64,000 nucleotides of DNA from the NCBI GenBank assembly GCA_964036275.1, contig OZ038434.1:6777060-6841059 (forward strand), given 5' to 3'. Both the position numbers and the translations under genes were made by a program. Origin of the DNA: Litoditis marina. Lineage: Eukaryota > Nematoda > Chromadorea > Rhabditida > Rhabditidae. Each line of letters begins with the position of its first letter. Positions within the stretch are counted from its first letter, which is position 1. Shown one piece after another: positions 49,857 through 61,500 of this stretch. Under the pieces are notes generated by a model. That model had not been told where the DNA came from. It saw only the letters and a program-made list of their open reading frames with translations, and did no database searches.

Positions 49857-51711
49857 TTGGTTATTTTTGAAACGATACTGCAGTAGTATCCTGAGAACCT
49901 TTGAAATTTCACGTGAACTCGTTTCGAGAACCTGCAAGATGAACTTGGCACACAAGAAGTGTGAGGCATCTCATGACCTTTTCTGGTTTGATTCATTTCA
50001 GTGTACCTCATTTTTCTCTCATGTCATTATACTGGAGATTCCCCTGCAATTTTGAGAGCAGAATCGATGAAGTTCGTTTCACCCATCAACTGCAGTCGAC
50101 GACAGTAAACTTGGGTGGGCGGAGTCAATAATACTTTACAAAACCCATGATATCAAAAATGTTGCACAAGCTGGGTATTGAACTCGTCTATAATAGGCGA
50201 CACAGCGAAAACCAAAAAGCGGTCATATAAGACAATATATATGACCCCACTAAATCCGACCAATACACACAATTTTCGAAAATTTTGTGCAAAATACACA
50301 TCGGTTGTCACGAAAGTGGTTTCTCTTTTGACCATGTGTATTCAAAAACCTTGCACACGAAAAATCAACTGGAAAAACAGGATGTACGCAAAATTTTGAT
50401 GTATACCTATCGAACTTGGTGACACAAAATTGATAGAACCGAAAAAAGTGGATTAATAGATTACTCAAAATCTTTAGTTAAAAAAATGTGTACACCTCCG
50501 GAAATGCATAAATTGTTATTAGAATTTTGGTGTGTCCATGTGAACCTTTTCTGTTTTCGGCTGTTTTTTTTGTGCTTTAAGCGTTAAATTAGGGATTATG
50601 CACACTATTCGTAGTAAAGAATTTGTGCATGTACATATTTTCCGTAGTACAACATTTGTGTACTTTATGTGTACACATTTCAGGATCTACCGAATTTGTG
50701 CACACCACTATTTGCACATTTTTGCTTCTAACGAATTTGCGTATACGATCTTGATTCATGTCTGCGTGTACTTGGCGGTGTGGTTTTACACATGGTTGAT
50801 GCAATATTCGGTTTTCAGCGATTCACAGTATAATATGTGATGCCTCGGAGTAAAATACACAACAATGAGTGAGAATGTGATTTTCAAGTTTTTCCTGTGG
50901 GGACATATAAATTGCAGCGTCTTATATCGAGCCAGGTTCTCCGGGATTTTTTATTTTCATCGCGCAAAAACTTGTTCGAAATACTCACCTATTATACGAG
51001 GAACTTTTAGAAACGAAATAGATGCGAAAAAACCGGAAGAATCTACCCTTTTGAACATTATTTGTTATTGAAAAAACTGTTAAACTGCCACGGTTGCATA
51101 CAAAATCCTCGGACACTTTTCAGCCAATTGGCCCGTTTCTTTTCTAGCGGCCTCCACGAGAGAGTTTGCAAGTCAGAGAGACGCAGACGGTCTAAGATGT
51201 CTGCGTCCTGGTTGACCTCCATGCTCTCTCGCTTTGCAAGCAGCTATCGCAGCAAATTGGAACAAATGTTTCTGAGTAGGCGCGCTCAGGCCAGTATATC
51301 TGCTATCGATGGTTTAAACGCCCTAATACATTCACATATTTACATATTTATTCAATAACGTCGCTTCGTTACGAGGCGGGGATCATCATACATATATGTA
51401 GTAGCAGCTTCTTCTGAGTTTATCTTGCTCCTTCTTCACAATGGTGGATTATCGAATGCTCTAATGACATTGATCCAGTGACATGCGAGAGACTTCGTGA
51501 GGGAGGGGAGAGACACAATGAGTAATACGCCACACAAAACCAGTAGAACAAGAACCACTCTGACTGATTCCAGAACAACCATTGCCTAATACATCAATAC
51601 GAAATAGTCCAGCGTCAAACTCTTTTCATGCAATCAAACTGCAGTAACGGGAGTCAATGTTGGCAGCGAGTGAAATGGCTGAAATGCATTCCATTTCAAG
51701 CTCATATAGTG

Positions 51712-51900
51712 GGTGCCAAAATTTATAATTTTCTGTCTCTCGCCGGAATCGAACCTGCGAGCAAAAGATTCCTAGCAGTGCGCTAACCGCTGCGCTATTA
51801 CGGCACATAATGGGCGAGATTTAGGATCGATGACAAGTGTGCGTACACAGCGGAAGTGAGATATACAGTACCTTCCCGCCTTTCCGTTGGCGACGACTAT
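51712..51900 (-). mobile_element. tRNA-like SINE, copy C
   Basis: Head module 51840-51900 and tRNA-like part 51735-51805. On the minus strand the A-box region is TAGCGCAGCGGTTAGCG and the B box is GGTTCGATTCC. Tail AAATTATAAA. Confidence 0.78.
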
Positions 51901-52309
51901 AACTGACCATTGGTCAGCAGTAACTGTACATTCGAACGTACATTTGTGGAAACGCTCGCCTTGTATGCGCATTGTATGCTAATTGCAACCAAAGTGTAAA
52001 AGTGGGACTAGGAGTTTGACGTGGCAATTCCTGTTCACAGAAACGAGAAACCACGTTGCAGCACCTTCGGCCGCTCTCATCATTTACTTCATTATCTGCG
52101 CATCTACAAGCCGCGCATCAAAACGTACGGTAACACGATTGTTGAATTTTTACTAAAACCGCGGTGAACTGAAAAAAAAACTTTGTAGCACAAACCTACC
52201 ACAAAAACACGTGATTGCATTTTGTACAATAAACCCTGTTTTTGTTGTGATTTTCCAGAAGTTTACTCTATACAAAAGATTGATCAATGTATTTCCAGTT
52301 GTTCACAGA

Positions 52310-52510
52310 ATGTTAGAAACGTGTGACAGGTGTCATTCACCAACGGAGGGTTATGGTTAGTTTGGATACCGTATTTTGTTCGAGAAAAAAAGATGAAAAA
52401 CATAGAAAGCAAAGATTTTCGTTGCCCAAACTATATTTTTGGCTCGAAAATCTCTCGTTCCTTCGATCTTTTATTATTCCTCCTTTTCATACTACTCGTT
52501 TCTTACTCTT

Positions 52511-52549
<39 letters not shown>

Positions 52550-55500
52550 CTCTAACTCTTTCTCTTTCTCTTTTTCACCTCTCAGTTGACGGATGTAATT
52601 CTGAATGTTTTTCCATGTTCTGAGATGAAAATCAGAAACAACACAGTATGCACAATACAGAATCTGTTGCTTCCAGATTGTCATCAATACAAGTGCAAAA
52701 AGCACACCCTTTGCTACAGATGTAGCCGACGTTATGTTGGCATGACAATAGATGATGACTGCTATTGGTGTGAAGATACATGGCGATTCAGCGAGTATGT
52801 GTCCGAGAATACGATTCGAGTTTTCTTTGGTAGGTACATCTAATCCATCCTCTTTTTCGCCTCTTTTTTCAAGAACTTACCATACCAACATTTTAGTCAT
52901 TTTACCTTCAGATCATGAGATCTTGGGGTATTATGTAATTTAGAAAACTAGTACCGTTCTCGTCTCTTATTAGATGGGCAACTTGAAGTAAACTATTTCT
53001 GTTCACTATCAATCTGTCATTCCTGTTTCGCAAATAAACTCGCCACGTTTCGAAATCGTTTTTATTCTTCTGATGGGTAGGAGCTGAGGGAGATTAGAAA
53101 ATAGAGCAAGGTTTTGACACAGAGAAAATTGCAAAAGTGTACTATGGAGTGATCTGCGAAATTGGGTTGTGGGAATGAGAAAAAATGGACGTTTTTCGTA
53201 GGACGAGATAATTCATTATTTTCGTTCAGGCAAGTCGGTGAGATGCTGGGAAGATTTCGTGGATTATTTTACTCTAGGGTCGGAGATTCAGTTCGAATCC
53301 GTAAGGTTTACTGTTGCTTTTCCATCCTTTCAAAGTTATTCTGAGCTGAACTTTCATTTTTTTTCTTCTTTTTGTAGGATATATCATATTCTTTACTACC
53401 ACAACTTTACCATTCTGTCTTTCAGAGCGGCGACTTCGTAGGCTTGGTTGCAGATGAAATGCAGCACAATGAGAAACTGGTGGGTTTATTTTCGGACTTT
53501 TCTGACACTTTTCGAACGTTTTTGGTGAAAGTGGAAAAAACACTTTCAAGTCAAATAGTCCAAATCCAAATACAGTCGAGTACCTATACTAATAAAGTAA
53601 AAAGTTTGCCCGTGCAAACCCAAATAGTTTGTCTATTACAAACCTTAGTCACCTAGGCATTTCAAAATTTAACAATACATATGCCGATTGGGCTGTTCTC
53701 ATCAGTCGATGACCCAACCTTAGTTAATTCTAATGAAATTATTCAAAGTTAACATTGAGCCTGTGCTCAGTCTAACTACTAGAGTGGTACGTGTACTAGA
53801 ATGAGAAGAGAGAAGATAAGACACTGTAGGGCATAGGTCACACGTTCGGTGACCTAAGTCTTGGAGCCTATTACATCGCATGATACAAACTTTCACGAAG
53901 GAGTTCTCTGCGCGAGCGCGTAGTATATAGTTTTGGGATGATTTGTGTGGCACGATTGCCTGTGATGTATACTTTTTGCGTTTATACTGTTAGTCAATTG
54001 CAGAGTCACGTGAACCATGTTATACACATCAGAATTCAGAAACGTGCAATGACAAAGTGCACGAGTAGTCATTAGAATGCTAACTTAACAAGACTATTCA
54101 ATTGACTTCTAGTTTACAGATCAATGAGTTGCGTGCGTCTAAGGCTGCAGTTGTGGCCGAATCGGAAAGGAAGGATGTGCAGCTGCAGGAGAAGGACACA
54201 GCCATCTCCTACTTGCAGCGGTGTGTCAAGACACTGCGTGCGTCTAAGGCTGCAGTTGTGGCCGAATTGGAAGGGAAGGATGTGCAGCTGCAGGAGAAGG
54301 ACACAGCCATCTCCTACTTGCAGCGGTGTGTCAAGACACTGCGTGCTGAGAACGAACTTCTCCGCGCCAATGCATCCAGCCAGGTTCCTATTCAATTGTC
54401 TCTTCCAGAACACTTTGAGTTCGTTTTTTCACAACCGAATTACGCATTTCCAAGCTGCATCCTTTTTATCGATGCTCACAAGGTTTCGGAAGATGTGTTA
54501 ACGTGTCACCTAAAGATTCCATTCACTTCTGATTGAAACTTGAATACTGCAGCCGAACCCGCCTTCTGAATAGCACACACACTCCAAACACGTGTAAAAC
54601 TCTCCAGTCGGTTGAGGTGGTTAATTTTAATTTATTCGATTTTTTCATCTCGTTGTTTTTAGGTTACCTCTGCACTAGAGAAAATTCGAGACAACGGAGC
54701 CAAAGTCGATCGTCTGATGGAAGATCTGCGCAACAAGGAGAGAGAAGTGGAGCGCGTATCGAGCACCTTGAAGAGGCTCGCAGAGTCGGTCCACGGAAGC
54801 TTTCGGTAAAACTTAGAGATACTGTTAGTCAATTATAAAGTCACGTGAAACTTGCAAAACACAGTAGAACGCAGAAACGTGCAATAACAAAGTGCACGAT
54901 TCTTCATTGGAATACTAACTTTACATCACCATTCAATTTACTTCTGGTATATTCGACACTGACTGAGCTGAATTTGTCAACAACTTTTGCTGTATCAATC
55001 ACAATTTCTCATGCGAAGCGCTCAATTCCAACTTTCTGCATAACTATTGGTTATCTTGTTACCAAAAGTAGTGTGCACTCTTTCACACTACTGCCAGTTG
55101 AACTTGGAACTATTTTCAATGCTGTGTCTCTCCTTCTGCGAAACTTAGCGGATTGAGAACTATTGTTCATACTCCCTCGCTCCCTCCCTCCCCCCCTCCC
55201 CCGGGCATGTTTCACATATCCCAGCCCGACTTAATCTAACCCCAACTCATCTTATAGGATCGGCTTCCACCAAAACATACCTCTTCTCTACATGTCGCTC
55301 GTCCCGCTATGTTTGTAGTTTGATCGCAATGCTTCTGGTTCAGAATTCGTGAATCAACTCGTTTATCTAGTTCAAATAAGTGTTGGTACCCGTATATAAA
55401 TATTCATTGAATCATTTGTATTTACAGATGTGTGTTCTGTCACGACTTTGCTCAGACGGTGATGCAGTGCGTGTCGTGCCGGAACGTGACCGCCTGCGAG

Positions 55501-56059
55501 GGTTGCCTCCCCGCCTTCCTCTCCGGAAGGGCCATCTGCCCTCTCGACAGAACTACCAACCTGGCCGTTGAGGAGAACCTGGTGGTTCTCACACTACCTC
55601 GCGGTGTCATTGATCTCTCTGAGATCACAACAAGGTGTGTTCTATTCTTCTGCGAAACTCGAAAACGTCGACAATTCCAGTTTTTCAACTTACTATTCAA
55701 TTGCACAGAAAAACTTTCAATACTGTCATTTTGAACAAGCAAATCTGTACTTATTCTGGTCAATTAATCCTTTCTATTGGGCTTTAACTCTTGCTGAATT
55801 ATCCGAAAAATGGACATTTTCCAAAATATACCGGTAATTAATACTATCTATGAAGTTAATAATTGATTAAGTTTTAAGTTACATATGACTTTTATATATA
55901 TATATATATAAGTTATATGTAACTTAAAACTATATATATATATATATATATTGCAGTATTTTGTTCCCGGAAGAGAAGAAGCCGAATATGGTGATGTCAG
56001 TTGATGTTCCAAATGTACCTGAAGAAGATCATCCCGATGGACCGGTCGCTGATCCCTGA
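52310..56059 (+). CDS. RING finger, coiled-coil, Cys-rich protein (possible E3 ligase)
   Basis: Eight exons join in phase: 52310-52355, 52677-52829, 53230-53300, 53426-53479, 54120-54383, 54663-54805, 55428-55634 and 55957-56059; 346 residues. The N-terminus holds a RING-HC pattern: C5-X2-C8, C22-X2-H25, C28-X2-C31, C44-X2-C47, so E3 ubiquitin ligase activity is likely but not shown. Residues about 109-240 form a coiled coil that contains a 35-residue unit repeated twice (54132-54236 and 54237-54341). A second zinc-type module follows: CxxC at 245-248, 258-261 and 267-270, then C281-P-L-D284, a RING-like set with Asp as a possible eighth ligand. The tail is acidic and Pro-rich. Exon 1 has CAG one base before the ATG. 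Exon 5's donor (CAG|GTTCCT) is unusual but its phase fits. The arrangement recalls TRIM-like proteins without a SPRY domain. No orthologue recognised. Confidence 0.8.
52512..52547. repeat. (CT)n microsatellite
   Basis: Pyrimidine repeat of about 17 CT units inside intron 1 of the RING gene. Confidence 0.85.
53983..54114 (+). mobile_element. GTCACGTGAA MITE, copy M4
   Basis: Runs from TATACTGTTAGTCAATTG to TTCAATTGACTTCTAGTTTA. The exon 5 acceptor of the RING gene (TTTACAG at 54113-54119) overlaps or touches the element end. Confidence 0.65.
54132..54341 (+). repeat. Tandem 105-bp coding duplication
   Basis: Two head-to-tail 105-bp units inside RING-gene exon 5, identical except for about three bases, keeping the reading frame and adding 35 residues (RASKAAVVAE ... 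RCVKTL). Five heptads fit 35 residues exactly, so coil register is preserved. Confidence 0.95.
54818..54952 (+). mobile_element. GTCACGTGAA MITE, copy M5
   Basis: Begins 13 bases after the exon 6 donor of the RING gene (54806), with ATACTGTTAGTCAATTATAA, and ends TTCAATTTACTTCTGGTATA. Confidence 0.65.
55871..55930. repeat. AT hairpin before last RING exon
   Basis: Twenty-base arms GTTTTAAGTTACATATGACT and its inverse around a TA run, followed by a second TA run that leads directly into the acceptor TTGCAG at 55956. Confidence 0.7.
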
Positions 56060-56250
56060 TTTCTAGCCTCGTTTCTCATCAACCACTTCTTTATTGTGTA
56101 CTAGTTAAGCATATCGACGTATCATTTCTTCTATTTACCCAGTTTTTGACTTCGAATTTCTCAATGATGTGTTCTATCGCTACTAGTTCATTTTCCTTCT
56201 CCTGCAAGAGTGATCTCAGTTCACATTTCAAGTGTCTTCGTTATGGTGCG

Positions 56251-56256
56251 AATAAA
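56251..56256 (+). terminator. Poly(A) signal of the RING gene
   Basis: AATAAA 192 bases after the stop codon, in GCGAATAAATAATACC. Confidence 0.5.
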
Positions 56257-56389
56257 TAATACCAGATTTGTTTTCACTCAAGTAAACCGCACTGCGGAGT
56301 TCCACTTCAAAATCACTTTTTGTGTAAACTAATAAGATATCCCTCAAACACTTCATGTTGTTGTAAATAGACAGTAATGGCTACTGAAC

Positions 56390-56792
56390 AATTCATTAAA
56401 AAGTGGGGGACCAACAGTTGTGTGATTTGTACGAGCTACAAGGACGGTTTAACGTCTAGGGACACTGCAACAAAAAGGGAAAAATATAGAGAGGATTATC
56501 ATATAGTGGTGATGCCACAAAAAGGGAAAAATATTTTGCTAACTAGCTCACGGTGATGACAAGACACAGCGAAATAGATGTCACGACAAAATATATCTGA
56601 ACAGAAAAGCTGTGACTTGTGATCTACCGTGAGCTAGTTAGCAAAATATTTTTTCCCTTTTTGTGGCATCACCACTATATGATAATCCTCTCTTTATGTT
56701 TCCCTTTTTGTTGCAGTGTCCCTAAAAGTTAAACCGTCGTTGAGTAGCTCGTACAAATCACACAACTGTTGGTCCCCCACTTTTTGATGAAT
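56390..56792. mobile_element. 403-bp palindrome (foldback element)
   Basis: Two arms of about 185 bases in inverted orientation, roughly 90% or more identical by eye, with a short loop near 56580-56610. Ends read AATTCATTAAAAAGTGGGGG and its inverse. No coding capacity. It lies just downstream of the RING gene's poly(A) signal. Confidence 0.85.
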
Positions 56793-57009
56793 TTTACACT
56801 TTTTGTAGACATTCCGGAGGCATGTCTAAATTTTTAACTGAAATATAAAGGAACTAACTATATTTGCTTTGTTGGTTTTCTTGTTAGACCGAACAATACA
56901 TTACAAAAATGCCGAGGTTTAAAGACGATAGGACATGGAGAATATATTTGCTTTAAATGAAAAACATGTGTTAGCGGTATTATAAATTGTATGGAAGCAT
57001 GTTTGACGC

Positions 57010-57515
57010 CAAATTATAACGCACTTGCCAACTATTATCATCGTTTGGAGAAATATTTGACGTCAACTTTGCACTTCTCCAGTATGTCGTCATCTGGCCT
57101 TCAGAATCCCAGAATACGACATGTTCAGATGAAGTTTCATCGTTGATAACCCACTTTTCCACTATTATCACCAGTTGGATAAATATTTGACGTCAACTTT
57201 GCACTTTTTAAAGATGACGTCATCTGGCCTCCAGAATCTCAGATAACGACATGTTTAGATGAAGTTCTATCGTTATTAAACTACTTGCCCTTATTATTAT
57301 CATTTGAAGAATAATTTGACGTCAACTTTGTACTTTTCAAATTTGACGTCATCTGGCCTTTAGAATCCCGGAATACGACACCTTTCGATGGAGATCCATC
57401 GTTATTAACCCACTTGCCAACTATTGTCATCATTGGGAAAAATATTTGACGTCAACTTTGCACTTTTTAAAGATGACGTCATCGGGTCTCCAGAATCCTA
57501 AATGACGTCACCCAT
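57010..57515. repeat. ~130-bp tandem repeat with paired TGACGTCA sites
   Basis: Four units spaced 129-130 bases (markers at 57058, 57188, 57317, 57447). Exact TGACGTCA occurs at 57058, 57188, 57215, 57317, 57344, 57447, 57474 and 57503; within units 2-4 the two sites start 27 bases apart. Unit 1 has a degenerate second site. TGACGTCA is the full CRE site bound by CREB/ATF bZIP factors. Confidence 0.88.
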
Positions 57516-57529
57516 AGAATACTTTTTTA

Positions 57530-58504
57530 CTCATATTGAAGTCACGATGGTATCATATTTAAATTTTCATCGAAATCGGTCAGTGTTACCCTAAGTTACA
57601 AGACAGTTTGCATAACCGACCTGACAGAGAAAGCGAGAGAGTGCACTGAATGGAGAGACGCAGAGACATTTATTTCAAAAGGTCGCAACTTTTTTTTCAT
57701 GAAAAATTTTGCGCTCATTTAGTTTTCGTAAGAGTTCTATCACCATTCCGAATTTCAGCCAAATCTGTTGAGTTGCGACAGAGATAGCATCCCAGCACAC
57801 CGTGACGGAAGGAAGGAAGGACACACGACGGAAGTTGGCGCTCTCGATGAAGCGAAAACGTCATAACTTGGCTCAAACTCAACGGATTTCAAATTTGGAA
57901 CACAACTTGCAAATATGCTGTAGACCTGTAGAACACTTTGAAACCATCAAAAGTTTTGTTCTGCGAATTCGAGCCTGTTCGTGAGAAAACTAAAAAAACG
58001 AAGGCGCGCATTAGCCGAACCAAAGACAAATCACGCACAGCGCTTCGCGCGGCGCGCGATTGTTGGTCCGGAAACAGTTTGAGTTTCAGTTTTAGTCTAA
58101 TACTTTTTTTGTTTTTCGTTCAAAAACATCAATTTGTGATGTTATAGAATGTATTTATTCCGTAAAGATGAAAGATTGAATACTGTTTCTCGAATATAAG
58201 GAGTGGCTAACATTGAAAAGCACTATTCGGAAATAAGATCAAAAGTCGCGACTAGTCTAGGCAAAAAGCTCAACAGAACACAAACTCGACAGTAGTATAG
58301 TACATGTTCAAAAACATTTAGGGCAGTAATAGCACTTGATAAAAAGAGTATAATGGATATGCATGGATATTACACATATGAAAAGCGTTTCAGATGAACT
58401 ATAGTATTTTGCAGCATTCCGTAAAGCAAAAGGATCCTAGATTTTTTGGATTCGGAAAAAAGGATTCGAAAAGTGAACTCGGTGATTTCATCTCAAAACA
58501 TTGA
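57530..58504. other. Spacer between the tandem repeat and the sHSP gene
   Basis: No exon found. 57540-57800 looks like old transposon sequence (TTTTCATCGAAATCGGTCAG). The 3' UTR of the sHSP gene should lie at its right end. Confidence 0.4.
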
Positions 58505-61500
58505 TTATCCGTATGTCTTTCTCAGAATCTGGACGGAACGCATACTTTCCGTGCGGGACTCCACGCGCGGCGACTCGGCGGCCGGCGCGGCGTTTCTCAG
58601 GATTCCTGTGGTGGTGGAAGCGGGCGACTCGACACGGTAACCTGCGATACAAACTATAAATTACAACTCTTACCTAATCATCAAAAATAAATATAGGATA
58701 AAGGCACTACTTTCAGAAATATTCACCATACAATACGTTCTTTACCATGTCTTTGTGTGAAACAGGGAGAAGGATTAAAAAAACTACTCTCTCGTCGTTA
58801 TACAATGGGACGTTTTTACCAAACTTTACACTCAAATCTTACACGTTACACAAATTCTATTTATTCTCTCACCAGCCGGCCATATCCTGAAATTATGAAT
58901 AATAACCAACCGTTTCTGCTCTGGCTCTCCGAGTGATACCCGTTGTTGTAGTCCCTATTCAGCGTGTCCGTGCGCGCGTTGTCGCGTGCCTCCGTGCCGC
59001 GCGATTCCGATCGATATCCGTTGGAGAACTCGTTGCGCGACTCGCTGCGACTGTTGCTCTCACGGACTTCTGCGCCGCGAGACTGTGATCGGAATCCTAT
59101 AACAAAAATATGAATAATTTCAATTTAAAGAAGGACGAATATGTGGACCAGTCCCTACGCTTCAGTCCTTTAAACTCAGATACAGATTTCAGTTGCAGTT
59201 TAAAGGACCGATACGTCGGGATCGGTCCAAATACTCGTTCCATATCAAACACCGGAATAATCTCTGAAATAATAAAGTGAATGGCCACAACACAGAACAG
59301 TGAAAGTGTTATAGGACAAAGTGTTAGCCTCACACAGACAGATAACATGCAGTTTGAAAAAGCTTCAATTTATACTCTTAAATCTGGTAACTAACTATAA
59401 TTGTAAACATACGTTTCTAACAGTTTTTAGCTGTGTTCGAGTCGCAAAATGTGGTTTTGTGACACTTTATTCGACAAAATAGGTGCAGTGCGGTGGGGAA
59501 AGAGGGAAATACGCACTGCGCGGCAGGGTGGTGGCATATCTGCCGGTGTAGCGACCTTTCTCGAATTTGTCGCGAATTTCGTCGAAGACACCGCGTCCCG
59601 GCGAGCGTTGCTCCGCGTACCGCTCTAAGAAAATAAATGAGAACATTCCCTCAGACTACGGGATTAGTTGGGTCTCAGATGAAAAGTCAAAGGACTAAAA
59701 GGCCCAAAAAGGGGGGTTCCGGGTGATCAAGTGGGTGGGGCCTAAAAGGTTCCGCTTAGGGCCGCGATTTCGTAGTTCCTTTTAGGGCCTAAAACTCCCT
59801 TGACTTTCCCATATGGTGGTTCGATTGAGTTGAAACCCAATTCAAAATTATTGGAGTGAATTGGTTCCTCACACCAGAAAAGAACATTAACTGAATTCAA
59901 TGAACGTTTAGAGATTAGTCAACCATTATGCTGTCACTAATGTATCCTGCCACCTCTATTCATCAAACGTCTCTCGATCTACGCACTATTTCTCGCGACT
60001 AGGATCCAAGCAGAGAGTAATCAATGATATCAATGAAATATAGTCGTCGCCAACGGAAAGGCGGGAGGGTACTGTATATCTAACTTTCCGATGTGTACGC
60101 CCACATGTCTCCGATGCGAAAGCTTTCCGTTTATGTGCTCTAATAGCGCAGCGGTTAGCGCCCTGCCACGAGACTTTTGCTCGCGGGTTCGATTCCAGCG
60201 AGCGACAGAAATTTATAAATTGTTTCGAGAGACGCAGATTGGGATCTTACGGTCAGAATTTTCTTCCATACTCAGAACTACGAAAGCTACCATTAATGAA
60301 CTTTTCCCACTGTATTGACACTAAAATCACACGGAACATTCACAATAGCGATAGAAGAAGTATAATAGAAAAATACCCAAGCGACAGTTGTTAGTAAAAT
60401 GTTTATTGTTATGAAAATAGACGACACACTCGTCAGATGATTTTCCTTGAAGAAATTTATTAGGTTTGCGTTGGTTTGATTTTCGGCAATCGCATTTGGA
60501 CGAAACTATTATACGAGTTGTAGTCAATGAATGAATAATAGATTCTAGTATTGTGGTTACAAAGTTTTTCTTATTACACATTAGTTCGTCATTCAACCTA
60601 AGTATTGTCTTTACTAGTATGTATACTACTTTACATAGTATTATTAATAATAACACCAACCGTTGTCTCTGGTGTCAAAGCTGGCTCTTCGTGGACTGGC
60701 CGCCCCATAGGCTCTGTTCTCGTTCGAAGTGGTCACGTCGTGAGGGGACAGACGAGATTTCGACTCGCTTCGGCGGTAACTAAAAACAGTTTTTAGTATA
60801 TTTTGATGTTTTCATGTACTAGGTTTTTTTCTGAGATATGATCGCCAACATTCCTATTCGGTTATATCCAAACTTGCGTCTCTTCAAAAAAAAATACCGT
60901 ACCACTGATGCGCTCAGATCCCGCCAGGATTCAAATCTCGCAAAATAGTGTGTAAAATCGGATACGCAGAATGGGATGAAAGTTCCTCAATATTACAGCA
61001 TACGGTGAAACTATTTCATTGGACACCTAGCTAATTTGCAATATTTTCAAGAACTTAGGATTCTAAATTGTTTCTAATTGTTTAAGCCGTTTCTAAACTG
61101 CTAACCTGTACGATTGTGTGGACAAGCCGTCTCGCGAACCAGGACTGAGGAAATCTTTTCCAAACTGATCTCCTCTACCAATATCTCGCGACATGTGATC
61201 ACGAGTATCACGTGAGTCACGTGTGTCACGTGAGGTTTGCTCACGTGATTCACGTCCACCGTAACTGGTGTCGATGCGAATTTCGCGTCCGCGGTCGTCG
61301 CCAGTTTGAACTTGGATCGGAGACGCAGTACTACGCGAAGAGTAGCCGTCTGTAAAAAAATGTTTTGCTTTTTGAAAAATGGTTATTTTTGTGATCACCT
61401 TTTAAGAAATGGATACTTTCGTATCAGTCAGAACTGTCTTTTACCCAATCGCGGACAGAATGAAGGTAATTGCTTCAAAAAAGAGCGACAGGGATATTTT

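Larger units (their letters stand above)
49462..52309. other. Spacer between the coiled-coil and RING genes
   Basis: Divergent intergenic region that should hold the promoters of both genes. Contents: repeat block 49690-49856, an AT-rich stretch with recurring GAATTTGTGCAC-like words (50590-50780), and SINE copy C. Small ORFs on both strands lack splice context. Confidence 0.5.

Noticed and set aside
50153..50840. Pairs of ORFs on both strands in AT-rich sequence
   Set aside because: Caused by degenerate GTGCACA/GTACAT repeats; no start context or homologous feel.
51062..51358. 98-codon plus-strand ORF ending near an ATATTTATTCAATAA tail
   Set aside because: Could be the end of a decayed retroelement, but no reverse transcriptase motif is visible.
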